Source: Terebella lapidaria
Taxonomy: Eukaryota > Annelida > Polychaeta > Terebellida > Terebellidae
NCBI GenBank assembly: GCA_949152475.1
Contig: OX424563.1
Coordinates: 23,595,001-23,659,000, forward strand
Length of the DNA stretch: 64,000 nt
Direction of reading: 5' to 3'
Shown: positions 33,898-47,573 of the stretch, piece after piece
Layout: every line of letters begins with the position of its first letter
Numbering within the stretch: the stretch's first letter is position 1
The notes under the pieces: generated by a model
Database searches by the model: none
What the model was told of the DNA's origin: nothing
What the model saw: the letters and a program-made list of their open reading frames with translations, nothing else
Program-made: the position numbers and the translations under genes

Positions 33898-36800
33898 GCA
33901 TGCAGCCCTCAGCAATTATTCAAGAAATCGTTGAGAAATCTTTCTGCTCATTCCCAACAGAGGTGAAGTTGTAAAAATTCGCACCTTTTCTACACTCGAT
34001 ATTAATCAGCAATATCATAAAATGTTCCACTTTTCCCAGGCTACATGTTAGGAACAAACGGAAACAACACGTGTGGGCTTTTTTTTATCTGGTGGTGAAA
34101 TCTCGCGCAGTGGTCACGTGTTCATTGTTTGTTAACACGATTAGTGTTGAGATAAACACTGCAAACTCATTACAGTCAGATTTAGAGGTGCAACGTGGGA
34201 TATGAATGTCCATATCGGGACTAAAACAAAGGAAAGCGGTGTTGTTTCGTATCAGGCTCTATTGGTGTCCTGTTTCTGTATATGTATGTTATCGTTACAT
34301 GTTCATGATATCTGAGGGCAATAGTTGTATTTCTGCAATGTATGCACACACTTTCGTGAGTTATTTTACCCTTATTGTTAAAAGTATGTAACATTAGTTG
34401 TCATTATCAAAATACTTCCCAATCGTTTGCTTTTTATACGGATACATTTTGTCGAAAATTATAAATACGTATCAACAATATAGTTTCAGAAAGACATATC
34501 ATGTGGCTGGCATTAGGTAATGATCATAAACCATAATATACAGCCACATTTTGGTTCCTGTATCATTCTTAAACATGGCAGCATTTCGGTATCATCATCA
34601 TTGCCGATGATATCCAATCTCTGCTGGCCATTTAGTTGGAACCTCGTATAAATGCACGGCAATTTTATGCCGTTTAATTCCCGAGGGGATCACTGTTCGA
34701 TTTCGCCACATCGATAAGTTTTACTTTCCTCGCTAAACGGTACATTTGGAGAGTATTAATTCAACACCAGGCCGGTGGTGTTTCTCCCTGGGCGAGATAG
34801 AGAGCGAATTGAGAAAACGTGTTGCAGGCGCGAGCACATCTACTGGCGATCTATAGCCCGCCGGAATTAGAAATTAATCTATCTCATTAAGTCCGACAAA
34901 TAAGGGCCCTAATCAAATTGTGTCCGCCTCATGATGTCCCATTCGATTCCTGGGGAGGAATTAACTTGTGATATTGACGCCAAAAGTGGCGCCAAAAATT
35001 GTCCGCCTCGAGCATGCTTTTGGACCATGGTTGGACATGGTTATTCATGAATGGATGGATGTTGAACATCGAAATTCAAGTTTATACACTAATGCTCAAA
35101 ACGGTTGTTACATGCTGGATCGAGTGCATTTTTCTCATAGTTCGGACCCGTTTTTTAACCCTTGAAATGATTCGAACACCCTTAACTTTTGGAGTTAGAT
35201 TCTTCTGGTATTGTTATATTAATAAAAATATTGCAATATTAATTCCATTTAATAAAAGAGTGTCAGGAGGTCTCTCAAAATGAGCGTCAAATGCCGCATA
35301 TAAAGCCTGCGTTTGTACGCGGCATTTCTTTGATCCAATGATTGCACTTCAATCAAATGCTTACATATCGAGATGTTGGAATACACAAATATTTGTTCGT
35401 CAGTGGGATCACACCATATGACTTGCCCACCCATTAGAACATAGGCCTATTGTCGACACTACGTGAACGTGTCTCTTTTTGGAAACGACGGCTGTGTACA
35501 CATGACATGAAAATGGGATTCAAATAAAAAATTGCGTCAGTGCTAGACATCTCAGGATTCCTGATGGAGTACCCCTTTGGGGTTCCATGGATGCCCCCTA
35601 CACCCCCTGGCTCCACAGTTATACCGTGAACTGCGCGCGTGGGGGTATAGGTGGATGAAACGGGGGAGAGGGGGTAGCGGAGCTGTGTAACACAATGAAA
35701 TCATCACCCAGCTCAGTGAGACAAATGGATTCCGGGTCGGGATCGTTGCTTGGTGCATCTGTTCCCATAATCACATGGAAATTGTTTCATCTCGGGGCTT
35801 TTCCCCGGCCACCGTGAAATCTCCAGGTTTCCGTTCTCGTTTTCTTACCATTGCGGATTGACATAATTCATACGTGAAAATGGCGACGGGACATTACTCA
35901 TTGTATTGATGACCCAAATATTATTTTGGGACTTCAGTAAACAATGAATTAACTTTGATTTCGAGACAAGCAATAATATTTTGCTATCCCTACTTTGAAA
36001 ATGCGTTGTTTGACGTCAAAATAGCTTGAAAAGTATTAATTTTAAATTAAAACTATGCTCTTATTTTGAGAATAAGCATTTAAATTAATTATTTCCTACC
36101 TATGTCTGAATATACATGTCGTACATACTCATTCCATCTCGACGCAACATACCCACCCCAAAACTACATACACAGTATAAAACACATGAAAGTGTCTTCT
36201 GGCCACAGGGGACACACGTCACCCACGGAATTGCCGAGTGTCGACGATATTGAGATAGATGTATCTAGGATCAAAGTCCCTTGTCTCCAAACTTCAACAG
36301 AATTTCAATATGGGGTATTAAAGTTCTTGGAACAGTCCCTTTGTGCTGGTGTGATTGTGTGGCTGGCAATATACTTACGCATACTTATACAAAACACTAC
36401 GTCTTTGCACAAATATATTTTCATAGAGAATTATTAATGTACATACTGATGACATGTTGGTATCCTCTCATTTTGGCATGCTTTTCACAACATTGCACAG
36501 CTGACAAAATTCGCTCATGAATAAGAAGCATATGCTTGAATCTGCATGTACACTATCACACACGTTCTGACAGGGTGGTCTATCGCAACACATTGTTCAA
36601 GGATCATGGTTATCTTATAACAAAAAGTTACCATATAATACTGAAAATTTGGCCGTCTGGAGAAAATTTGAGAGAAGATCGTCATTCCCCCTCCCCCTCC
36701 CACACACATACGCCTTCGCTTCATTTCGTCCGACGCCACAACATTACGACCGAAATCATTGTTATGCAGTTTAATTCCAGTGAGGATTACTCTTCGATTC

Positions 36801-37324
36801 GGAATGGCCTATAAATTCTCAACCCTTTTATTAAGTGTGGTCTTCTCGTTGTGCATTAATTCATTAAAAGAGGTCGGCGAAGAAAAGACATCGGCTCCTC
36901 CGCTATTCACTCGGTCAAGAATAGCCCGCAATGGAGGGAGAATTGGCAAAAAAGGGGAAAAGAAAGAAAACGACCGAAGCATTCAGACCTCTGATGTATA
37001 GACCGCCGGAATTATAAATGAATCTTTCTCATTTAGTTCCGACAAATAAGGGCCCTAATCAAATTGTAATTTCGGTATTTATATCTGTTGTTTGTTGAGT
37101 TTGATTATAATTGTTATTTTTATTATGTGGTAATTTCAGACTCAGAGTTCAGATTACATAGAACATGTATATCAATAAAAATAGGCTATGCAATGATCAC
37201 CGACAGACGTTTAAAACATGACAATACATGACAGTACAGTAGTCACTCTCACTTTCCTGAGTGAGAGGTGCTCAGTCACGCATTTGTGTGGGAGTGCGTC
37301 TTTTTTTGTTGAGGAAAGATAACT

Positions 37325-37398
37325 GGATCAGTTTCTAGGTAGTTTGAAGCGTATGTACAGTGAACAGGAGATGCTAGCTTCGATTCTGAGCAGAACCT
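37325..37398 (+). pseudogene. Decayed third tRNA-Thr copy, U5
   Basis: Matches the U2 version (TGTACAGTGAACAGG, GCTAGCTTCG), not the U4 version. This supports the mosaic reading of U5. Confidence 0.6.
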
Positions 37399-37933
37399 AG
37401 TGAAAACGCTTTTTTGAGAATTTCTATTAGTCGATATTTGAAGATTAGAATTATTTATAGTCGGTATACAAAGATTAGAATTTTTATTAGTCGTTATGTA
37501 GAGATATCGCTCATTATCTCGAGATAGAAGTCATCATCTGATACAGTGATACATGCACTGCTGCACTCAGTGTATCGGCGGGGGTGAAGGGTAGAAACCT
37601 AACTCACCATGCCACTTCGAATCTGTCATGGGCTACAAATATCCATCAATGTAATACACCAGAAAATCCCATTGTTCCCATGGGAACAAACAATATACCA
37701 GGTGCTTAATATCACCAAATCTCTGTAGCTGTATTGGATGTATTGATGGTAATAGATTGATACTCACATTATAATATATCTTATTGTATTATCAATGATT
37801 GACCCAGTAAATGCAAAAAAATGTTATATCCGACAGCTGGAAAAATAAATAAAGCTCTCTTGTAATGAAATGTACTTACATAAGAACATTTGAGTTTATT
37901 GAAGTCACCGAAGCTCGTGAGAATTTTGCAAGT

Positions 37934-38006
37934 GGCTCTGTGGCTTAGTGGTTAAAGCGCCTGTCTAGTAAACAGGAGATCCTGGGTTCGATTCCCAGCA
38001 GAGCCT
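37934..38006 (+). tRNA. tRNA-Thr (anticodon AGT), U6 plus
   Basis: Intact 73-nt cloverleaf, identical to 19271 including the GGCTTAGTGG D region. Confidence 0.9.
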
Positions 38007-38647
38007 ATTGGGCATCCTTATTTTAGTATTTTCATCCTGAGTACATTTAAGTCAACAATGGTCTGAACATTTGATTGTATTCACAAGCAAGAACAATAGA
38101 ACATTCGCTGGTTAGAGAGTGGCAAACAACATGAATGTTTATTCTGATCACAGCTTTTCAAGTCAATTGAGCTCTGAACATTTTCACTTACTGCAGCATA
38201 ATTTGCTCTGTAGCCATGTTTTGTTCTTGTTTGCAGTCTCATTTTTTGTGTACATGTACATAATCAAATGACACTAACCATGGATGACTGAAGGAAAATC
38301 CTCGAAAAATATAGCCTCGAACAAGTCCTGATAGTTAGGTCATTCACGAGCTGTTAGTACTTGCCACTGACATGTTCACTATGTGATCTTCAATTGATTA
38401 TTCACACAATGCACAGAAAAGTACAACCCATTTAGTCACATCAAATAGCATGATGAGTTTACTTTTCCGTGGATGAGTCATCAACGGAATTCCACAGACG
38501 ACATGCCTGTCTTAATATCACTTTTGGGACCGAATGTGGTATGCCGTATGTCGCCTATGGAATTCCATAATTACAAGAAAAAGGTGCAGTAAAAACCGAT
38601 CTTTTTTCGTCTAAATGGCTAAATTCGTCAAAAAACTAACTCCAACC

Positions 38648-38720
38648 AGGCTCTGCTATGAATCGAACCCAGGATCTCCTGTTTACTAGACAGGCGCTTT
38701 AACCACTTAGCCACAGAGCC
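38648..38720 (-). pseudogene. tRNA-Thr(AGT) with broken T stem, U6 minus
   Basis: Acceptor and anticodon arm are intact, but the 3' side of the T stem reads CATAG where other copies have CCCAG, leaving two mismatches. The otherwise equal U3 copy is intact, so this is a fresh loss. A T6 run follows (38630-38635 on the plus strand). Confidence 0.75.
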
Positions 38721-39172
38721 ATGATACATGTAAATGTCCATTTGACTGCAATCATAACTGTTTGTGTCATATAGCATCAGGCCTGAATGGTGTTCTTTAT
38801 AAACATTAGTACTAGGGAAAATACCGTTGTCAAGTGATGCAGGACAATCGGTCATTCTTGTTTTAAAAACATTCAGAAAATTTAAACATTAACTCACATG
38901 CTGTTTCACATTCCATTCTTTATGTTGAATCAAACCATATTCAAGCGATCAAGGTGAATTTTGGCACAATTTTCAAAATGAATTGGTGAGGAATTTGGCA
39001 ACAAACTTCCAACAACACCGAAAACACGTCCGCAATGTTTGCCGCAAAGACATCTGCAACAGGCGACGAATTAATGCATGTACACAAATGAACCAGTTCC
39101 TGTTATGAGCTACATCCCTTTGTTAAGCATTACCCACCAAAGCAAAACAGGGATACATTTATCAGGAGCGCT

Positions 39173-39221
39173 CACGTGTTTTGCGCATGCGCGGGTGTTT
39201 GTTTTCATTCAGTGGCACGTG
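39173..39221 (+). promoter_or_regulatory. E-box / NRF1-like / E-box cluster, U6
   Basis: CACGTG 39173-39178, GCGCATGCGC 39183-39192 and CACGTG 39216-39221, as in U3. Confidence 0.45.
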
Positions 39222-39710
39222 CCTGCAACCCTCTGCAATTTTTCAAAATATCGTTGAGAAATCGTTGCGTCTTTCTGCTCATTCCAAACGGGGGTGAAGT
39301 TGTAAAAACTCGCACCTTCTCGAAACTCGACTCTGATCAGCAATATCATAAAGTGCGGCACTTTTCCCAGGCTACATAAAAGGGAGAAACGAAAACAACA
39401 CGTGTGGGTTTTTTTTTATCTCGTTGTGAAATCTCGCGCAGTGGTCACGTGTTCGTTATTTGTTTTCATGCATAGTGCTGAGATAAACTCTCCAAACACA
39501 TTACAGCCTGATTTGTAGGTGCACCGTGGGATATGAATGTCTCTATCAGGAGTAAAACAAAGGGGGGGGGGGTTGTTACACATCAGACTCTATTGTTCTC
39601 CTGATTCTGTACATGTATGTTATGGTTACACTTTCATGAAATCTGAGAGTAATAGTTGTATTTCTGCACACACTTTCATATTTTCCCGTTAGTGATAATA
39701 GTATGTAACA

Positions 39711-40227
39711 TATGGCGCCCCGTTCGTGCCACAAAAAAAGAGAATTTCTTTTTTTTCTAACTCATACGTATGAGATAGTATCTCATACGTATGAGTTACT
39801 AAGTCATACGTATGAAATTAAAAGTCATATGTATGAGATAAAAGTCATACGTTTGAGATACTAAGTCATACGTATGAGATAATAAGTCATACATATGAGA
39901 TACTATCTCATACGTATGAGATACTAAGTCATACGTATGAGATAATAAGTCATACGTATGGGATAGTATCTCATACGTATGAGTATGTCATAGTATCTCC
40001 TACGTATGACTTAGTATCTCCTACGTATGACTTAGTATCTCCTACGTATGTCATAGTATCTCCTACGTATGACTTAGTATTTCATACATATGTGTTAGTA
40101 TCTCCTATGTATGACTTGCTATCTCATACGTATGTGTTAGTATCTCCTACGTATGACTTTTTATTTCATACGTATGAGATAAATAAAAAATAACTTCCCT
40201 TTTTGCTGGCATGAACGGGGCGCCATA
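39711..40227. mobile_element. MITE with palindromic satellite core, U6 copy
   Basis: Same element, same site and same GTAACA duplication (39705-39710, 40228-40233) as 21050-21523, so it was copied with the unit. The core is 43 bp longer: two more TACGTATG units in the right half. The core therefore changes length faster than its flanks. Confidence 0.85.
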
Positions 40228-41153
40228 GTAACACTTGTCAATGTCATTACCAAAATACTTCCCAATCGTGTGCTGTTTACATGGATATGGATACATTTTG
40301 TTGAAAATTGCAGATATTATCAACAATATAGCTTCAGAAAGACATATTATGCGGCTGGCATTCGGCAATGATCATAAACCATAATATACAGCCACATTTG
40401 GTTCCTGTATCATTCTTAAACATGACAACATTTCGGTATCATCATCATTGCCGATGATTTCCAATCTCTGCTGGGCATTTAGTTGGAACCTGGTATAACT
40501 GCACGGCGACTTTATGTCGTTTTATACCCGAGGGGATTACTGTTCGATTTCGCCACGTCAATAAATTTTACTTTTCCTGCTAAACGGTACATTTGGAGAG
40601 TATTAATTCAACACCAGGCCGGTGGTGTTTCTTCCTGGGCGCGATAGAGAGCGAATTGAGAAAACGTGTTGCAAGCACGAGCACATCTACTGGCGATCTA
40701 TAGCCCGCCGGAATTAGAAATAAATCTATCTCATTAAGTCCGACAAATGAGAGCCCTAATCAAATTGTGTCTGCCTCATGATGTCCCATCTGATTCCGGG
40801 GAAGAATTAACTTGTAATATTGACGCCAAAAGTGGCGCCAGAAATTGTCCGCCCTGAGCATGCTTTTGGACCATGGTTGAACATTGTTATTCATGAATGG
40901 ATTGATTGTGAACATGGTTACTCAAGTTTATACACTAATGCTCAAAATGGTTGTTACATGCTTGATCGAGTGCATTTTCTCATAGTTTGGACCTGTTTTG
41001 TTACCCTTGAAATGGTTCGAACATCCTTAACGTTTGGAATTATACTCTTCTGGCTCTTGTTCTATCCCTGAGCAAAATCTGAGTAAAAATATCGAAACAT
41101 TTATTCCGTTCAATAGAGGAGTGTTAAGAGGTCCACATACAAAGGCCTGGGTT

Positions 41154-41858
41154 CCACATACAAAGGCTAAAGACAAACTACAGGTGTTACAAAACAGGGC
41201 ACTTCGTATTGTTCTATGTGCTCCTTACAGAACACATGTTGAATCACTTCACTCGCAGTGTAATCTCCCAACACTACAAAAGAGAAGGGATTTTCACTTG
41301 TCAACCCTTTTGTATAAATGTGTCCAGGGCCTACTACCGGAATATTTATGTAACCTGGTCAAATATCAAAGTCACCGATACGGTACGCGGTCCACCACAA
41401 ATCAGTGTTTGAGTCTTCCTAAGGTCAAACTTGAATGTGGCAAGAGGGGCATTAGCTTATCGTGGTGCAAAACACTATAATACATTACCACCCGAGTTGT
41501 ACCAAACACCTGATCTTCAAACATTCAAACGTCAGTACAAACACTTGTTTGGTGTGTAAGTGTACACTTTGTCTAAAACTGGTTTTATCTGTTCTCATTG
41601 TGCTGTTTTCGTAATTGTCCATGTGTCCCTGTATGTAATGTACCCCGTGTAATGTCTGTATGTATGTACATGTGTACCTGTATGTAATGTACTCCATTTA
41701 ATGTTTGTATGTGTGTACCTGTTCTCGCTGTATTGTTCTCGCTGTATGTGTGTTTACACCTATCATCTCTATGTAAATCATCCAGGGTCCTGGGGGAGAT
41801 CAGTGCTACCACTGACCAGGTTACCCCTGGCTAAAGAACAAAAAAATAAAAATAAAAA
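41154..41858 (+). mobile_element. 5'-truncated LINE tail (CR1/L2-like) in U6
   Basis: Encodes the last part of a non-LTR reverse transcriptase protein: KLQVLQNRALRIVL, then YRTHVESLH, LPTLQKRRDFHL and RYGTRSTT, typical of the C-terminus in the Jockey/CR1/L2 group. The frame breaks near 41450 (a +1 shift) and continues as RGAKHYNTLPPELY to a stop near 41560. The 3' UTR ends in AAAAAATAAAAATAAAAA. The left junction repeats the 14-bp word CCACATACAAAGGC (41133-41146 and 41154-41167); no clean target duplication spans both ends. Absent from the same place in U1 to U5. Confidence 0.85.
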
Positions 41859-44049
41859 TTCATTAAATTTCTTCGATCCAATGCTTGCACTTCAATCAAA
41901 TGCTTGCATATCGTGATGCTGGACTGCACATATATTTGTGCGTCAGTGGGATCACACCATATGACTTGCCCACCCATTAGAACATAGGCCTATTGTCGAC
42001 ACTGCGTGAACGCGTCTCTTTTGTAAACGATGGCTGTGTATATGACATGAAAATGGGATTCAAATAAAAATTACATCAGTGCTAGACATATCAGGATTCC
42101 TGATGGAATACCCCTTTGGGGTTCCATGGATGCCCCCTAAACCCCCTGGCTCCACAGTAAAACCGTGAACCGCGTGCGTGGGGTTATAGGCGGATGAAAC
42201 GGAGGAGAGGGGGTAGCGGAGCTGTGTTACACAATGAAATCATCACCCAGCTCAGTGAGACAAATGGATTCCGGGTCGGGATCGTCGCTTGGTGCATCTG
42301 TTTCCATAATCACATGGAAATTGTTTCATCTCGGGGCTTTTTTCGCCACGCGAAATCTCTAGATTTCCGTTCTCACTTTCTTACCATTGCGGATCGACGT
42401 AATTCATAAGTGAAGATGGCGACGGGACATTGCTCATTGTATTTATGTAAGAATCAATCTATTACCACCAATAGTCAGGTTTTGATGATGCCAATAACAA
42501 ACGTAATACACAACATTTTTTGTTATGTATTACAAGTGTTATTTGTTACAAGTGTTATGTTGGGACTTTAGTAAACAACAAAATAACTTTGATTAAAGTT
42601 AGATATATGTTTGACAACGACACCGGGTAAAACGGCAAACAATATTATTTTATAAGCTAAAAATTCGATGTTTGATGTCCAAACATCTTGAAAAGTATTA
42701 AATTAAAATTGAATTTAGGCTCTTGCTTTGAGAACTAGCATTTATATTTATGATATCCTATCTACATGTATGTCTGAATATACATGTCATATATACTCAT
42801 TCCATCTCGACGCAGCATCCCCACCCCAAAACCACATACACAGTATGAAGCACATGAAAGTGTCTTCTGGCCACAGGGGACACACGTCACCCACGAAATT
42901 GCCGAGTGTCGACGATATTGAGATAGATGTATCTAGGGTCAAAGTCCCTTGTTTCCAAATTTCAACAGAATTCCAATATGTTGTATTAAAGTTCTTGGAA
43001 CAGTTCCTTTGTGTTAGTGTGTTTGGCTGGCAATAAACTTATGCATACTCATACAAAACACCACGTCTTTAAACAAATATATTTTTGTAGAGAATTATTA
43101 GTGTACATATTGATGACATTTTGGTATCCTTTCAATTTGGTATGCTTTTCACACAAGATTGCACAACTGACAAAATTCGGTCATAAATAAGAAGCATATG
43201 CTTGAATGTGCATGTACACTATCACATAGTCACGTCCTGACAGGGTGGTCCGTCGCAACAAAGTGTTCAAGGGTTATGATGATCTTATGACAAAAAGTTG
43301 CCATATAATTCTGAAAATTTGGCCGCCTGTAAAAAAATCAAGAGACGATCGTGACCCCATTCCCCCCTCCCTCCAATGCCCCCCCCCCCCCCCCACTCCT
43401 CCTCCATCTTCGCTTCAATTCGTCCGATGCCATGACATTACGACCGAAATCATTGTTATGCAGTTTAATTCCAGTGAGGATTACTCTTCGATTCGGAATG
43501 GCCTATAAATTCTCAACCCTTTTATTAAGTGTGGTCTTCTCATTTGGCATTAATTCATTGGAAGAGGTCAGTGAAAAAAAGACATCAGCTCCTCCGGTGG
43601 TTTACTCAATCCAGAATAGCCCGGAATGGAGGGTGAATTGGCAAAAAGGGGAAAAAGAATAAAAACGATTGGAGCATTCAGACCGCCGATCTATAGCCCG
43701 CCGGAATTAGAAATAAATCTATCTCATTTAGTCCTGACAAATAAGGGCCCTAATCAAATTGTGTCCGCCTCATGATGTCCCATCTGATTTCACAACGAGC
43801 TGGCAGCACTCGGCTTTTGACGTGAATAACAGAACAGAAGGCGAGAGAAGACCAAGAAATCTATGTTGTGATTTAGGTGTGCATCTCTGTTGTTTATTGA
43901 AATAGATATAATGTACAAGTAATATATGTTTTTGCAACTGAGCACATGAAGCGATGAGCGCCAGTCACTCTTTTAGTTAATATAACGAAAGTTTCGGAAT
44001 TCATATCGGTTCTTTAAAATATGTTCTCATATTTTCGCACGACTCATTA

Positions 44050-45206
44050 ACTTTGTTGTTCAGAATTATGTCTGATACTAAGAAGGGTGTGGATATTTAC
44101 AATCACATAAATCAGCTGCTATACTTTTTGATCTATCACATAACTTCATCGGGTTACCGCAAGGTTACTTTCCAGACAAGATACCGTTCGCACCGCAAGA
44201 GTTTGGATGGGAATAAACACATCCATTATATGATCCAAGGTAGCATGTGTCGAAGGATATAACATATGGGACCCGGCAGATAATGTATCTATATGCGCAT
44301 ACGAGGTGAACATAAAAGATTTCAAAAAGTCAACGACATCGGTTATCTTTGAGGAACACTTTCAGCGAAAAATCAAGGCGTCTATGCGTGCGCTAATTAC
44401 ATAAGGCGATATTCATTAATATCATGTCTTTTGATGAGATGAATAACCGCTTTATAGCCGCGGTCATAAATCAAAATGTAATGAAGGCTTCTCCCGACAT
44501 AAATCATATGTATCGCGGTTTTCGCGAGTGCAACAGTGGCGTGTTACTCGAAAGCGTTGATAAATCGGCGCATTTAATAGGCGACATAAATCAAACGATT
44601 TTGAATGATTAGTTCAGAAGTTTGACAATCACAATTAAAGGTAATAGGCGCCTTTATGTTGGGCTTCCCGAAAAACCGCACATTTTCACGTAGGGGATAA
44701 TACAGCGATGAAAAAACGATCATTGATTTTAATGCATGTTTTCTCTTTGCAAAATTATATACAAAGGGGCGTGAAGATTGCGGTCAATGTGAAATAAATG
44801 CCATCCTGAAGTGTTTTTGGGAGGAAAATTAGTTTACTTTGAAAGTGACACCAATGACATGGATATCATACAAATTTGTCGTAATTTCATACGGCAAATA
44901 AAGTCGGAAAATCCACGCAGATTGCTCAAATGGGTATTGTCTTGGCAAATTCAGGCTTTGTTTGAAAACGGAAATTAGGAATATACATGTTAAAGTATTG
45001 CCTCATTACCTGAACATACATTGCTTAATTGCCTTTTTGATATTACGTCAAGTCATTTGTTCAGTTTTAATATAAATCTTATATTGATATACGTGCAAAC
45101 TAAACAGCATATGTTCAAGTGTGAAATAAGCCTCGCAAATCGCAGATATGACATTTATGATGTATTATTACAACATACTATTATTAGTGACATTTACATG
45201 CGGTGA
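44050..45206 (+). pseudogene. Worn coding-like block of unknown source
   Basis: Several adjoining plus-strand open segments have protein-like composition, among them ones starting MSDTKKGVDIYNHINQ (44068) and MSFDEMNNRFIAAVINQ (44424) and one ending near 45206. No intron signals separate them. I do not recognise the family. Close-packed, intron-free, AT-rich segments could be a fossil of a mobile element or an integrated large DNA virus, but nothing specific shows that. If so it is broken at several places. Confidence 0.35.
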
Positions 45207-47573
45207 ATAGTACATAAACACTCGAGACTTTTGATGCAAATTTATGCAATTTTTTTCTATTATATTGTAAACAGATCATTGTTGCTTAACGGCAAATTTC
45301 GACTTCAAACATTTCGACCTTCTCGAAATTTTTAGAACCTAGCACATAATGTGACTCGTCCTGCAATTTCTACTGAAAGAAGACAGCATTTAACTGCTAT
45401 TCAATTACATTTGTATGTTTTATTATCATTATTGTCGGTGTTGTTACAATATCACGTGACTTTTCCGTATTCCATAGTGAAATACGGAAATCCGCATGAT
45501 TTTTAATAATATTATTACTTTATCAGTACGATGAAGAGGTTGCAGAATGGCAAGGGGACCTCCAAAAACGAGGTACTGAAGCAAACTAATAATAATTATC
45601 ATCAGTACAGTGAGATTTATATTATTAAACTATCCCTATATATTGAAAAACAGTAGTTCATATATTGAAAAACATCAATATATCGCTTTTTTAACATTTA
45701 CTCTACTTTACAGACGCAGGAGTAAACCAGCGTTATAGATGTCCTCCAGTTTGCTGAACATACTCCATCCGTCACCAGACACTCGGCCCTTGGCGTGATC
45801 AGGATACCACGATGTATCACGATCTGACCACGATTGATATTGGCCTACACATCCACACATGATATCAATTGAATGCATCGCAGCTCTTTATGTACATGTA
45901 CATCAAAAGCTATTAATGTATTATTACATAATTCAATAACTTATGCAACATAGTTACATTGTCAAAGGCATCAGAAATTGTCAATAGCATCAGAAACCTA
46001 TAATCTTATGGGTTTCTGATAGCATGTACCACTATTGATTGCCTTCTGTTTCTCAACCTGTATGCATTATGACACATACCTATTTGATTAACAAATACTC
46101 ATTGTTTTGATCAGTAGGATAGAAACATATGCGGAAATCTCTGTAGAGAGAAAAGGCAGTGTCGAAACAATTATTTACACAATGGATAATCCCGAAGATA
46201 TTAACTAAAACATGTATATGACAATGCTGGTAGAGTTGAGACAGGCTGAAAAAATAAGGGACATTGCACATATTTCCTATATTCATTTGGTTCATATAGT
46301 TCATTGTAAAAAGAAAATCTGCAAAAACATAGCCATGAATATGATAGGGGGCTCTGACATGTAAATATCATGTTTTTTTCTAATTATACCCCTTTCTTTT
46401 TACCCGGTATATTAATTGTTTGTGAAGTTTGAATCGATACAAAGTCAGGCATTGTACTGTGCATGTATAATTACGCTGTTGATGTTCGATAATGCCCAAT
46501 GTCCCCAAATGAAAAGATGCATTTATTGACCCTTGTATGAAAGTAGAAGCTAAATGTCACCCCCTTTGGGATTTAAGGATTGATTTTTACTAACGAAGCA
46601 ACTTTGAAGTACCTTTTAACGTGTGCGGTAATTACTTTTACAGTTACAGCCTTCTCATTTCAACCGGTAAGACGAACAATTAATTTTGCATTTTGATTTC
46701 CTTTGTGGGGTAAACATGCGGTGCAGCCCATTTCAGCATTCAAAGGGAATACTCCTACAATTGTCTGATATATATACACGCCTATTAACCCTCTCCCCCC
46801 TCCCCTCCGCCATTCTCAAGTGCGAAAATACTTGTCACTGCTATTAACACCAAAATATTTATGCAGCGGGAATTTAATGAATGCTGACTATCTCAAACGA
46901 TGAAAAGTTGAATACCCCCATCAATGGCCTAAGATGGCCCCCTTGAGGAAACGCAAACGCTTTTTCCTGTCAACACGGGTACTTATCAAATCAACACAGC
47001 AAGTGTTGAACAATAAATTTGATGGCTATAGTTTCTAACCCCTTTGGGGGACGGAGCGTGGAGGGGGGGGGGGGTGGAGTCTATTGTGGGTGGGGATAGG
47101 TGGAGCAAAACCGATCGTGGGCCTTTTGAAAAAGCTATCTAACTAATTTGACTTTCAAATTTTTCGTCGCTCAATAGACGTCAAAGTGTAATGAGATTAA
47201 ATCACCATGCATGGTTAAAAGATAGAAATTTTGTTTGATGTATGTTATTCAACCGAAATATATAATTGAACCTTGAACTGTGAGTGTAATATTACACGTA
47301 TTTCACGAAGTACATGTACGGATGTACATGAAAGATGTTTGATATTAGCGGATTTTTACCAATCCAAATACCCACCCAGAATATACCTTTTATTCATTTA
47401 TTCGAATCCTGAGGCACATCCCCCATGCGTATATTTGCAACACAGCGAAATAACTATAGTTACTGTGTCGGCTGTTGAACAGTCAGTGCGTGTCCTAATG
47501 TCGAAGACAAATATGATGACCCGATTTGCTTTTTTGGGCCTTAATGTACCACATGGGAACTGAAGCCTACATA
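45207..47573. other. Gene-free stretch
   Basis: AT-rich sequence with a perfect hairpin TTTCCGTATT / AATACGGAAA (45462-45490), C-rich and G-rich runs near 46795 and 47065, and no convincing exon. An open frame at 47273-47563 has no recognisable motif. Confidence 0.4.

Larger units (their letters stand above)
32309..37933 (+). repeat. Array unit U5 (mosaic)
   Basis: 5.6 kb. 32309 to about 36.6 kb follows U4; from the stretch GAGAGAAGATCGTCATTCCCCC (near 36670) to the end it follows U2, including loss of the minisatellite and foldback. The switch lies beside the C-rich run of the unit. It is best explained by unequal crossing-over or conversion between units. Confidence 0.85.
37934..43905 (+). 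repeat. Array unit U6 (right edge)
   Basis: Close copy of U3 at about 18.66 kb offset through the MITE and the promoter cluster. It carries a LINE tail (41154-41858) that U3 lacks. It lacks the TTAA element and ends without the third tRNA copy. The last matching stretch is 43785-43905, homologous to U1 12861-12985. Beyond it the sequence is unrelated to the array. Confidence 0.8.

Noticed and set aside
41034-41480. A 148-codon frame running from unit sequence into the LINE tail
   Set aside because: The first third is array DNA that is non-coding in other units; only the part from about 41160 is LINE coding sequence.
7450-43905. Array units as a histone or rRNA gene repeat
   Set aside because: The 6-kb unit size suggested histone clusters, but no histone peptide, rRNA, 5S or U-snRNA core is present on either strand.
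47273-47563. 96-codon frame with several cysteines
   Set aside because: Cysteine spacing fits no known fold, and no start context or introns support it.
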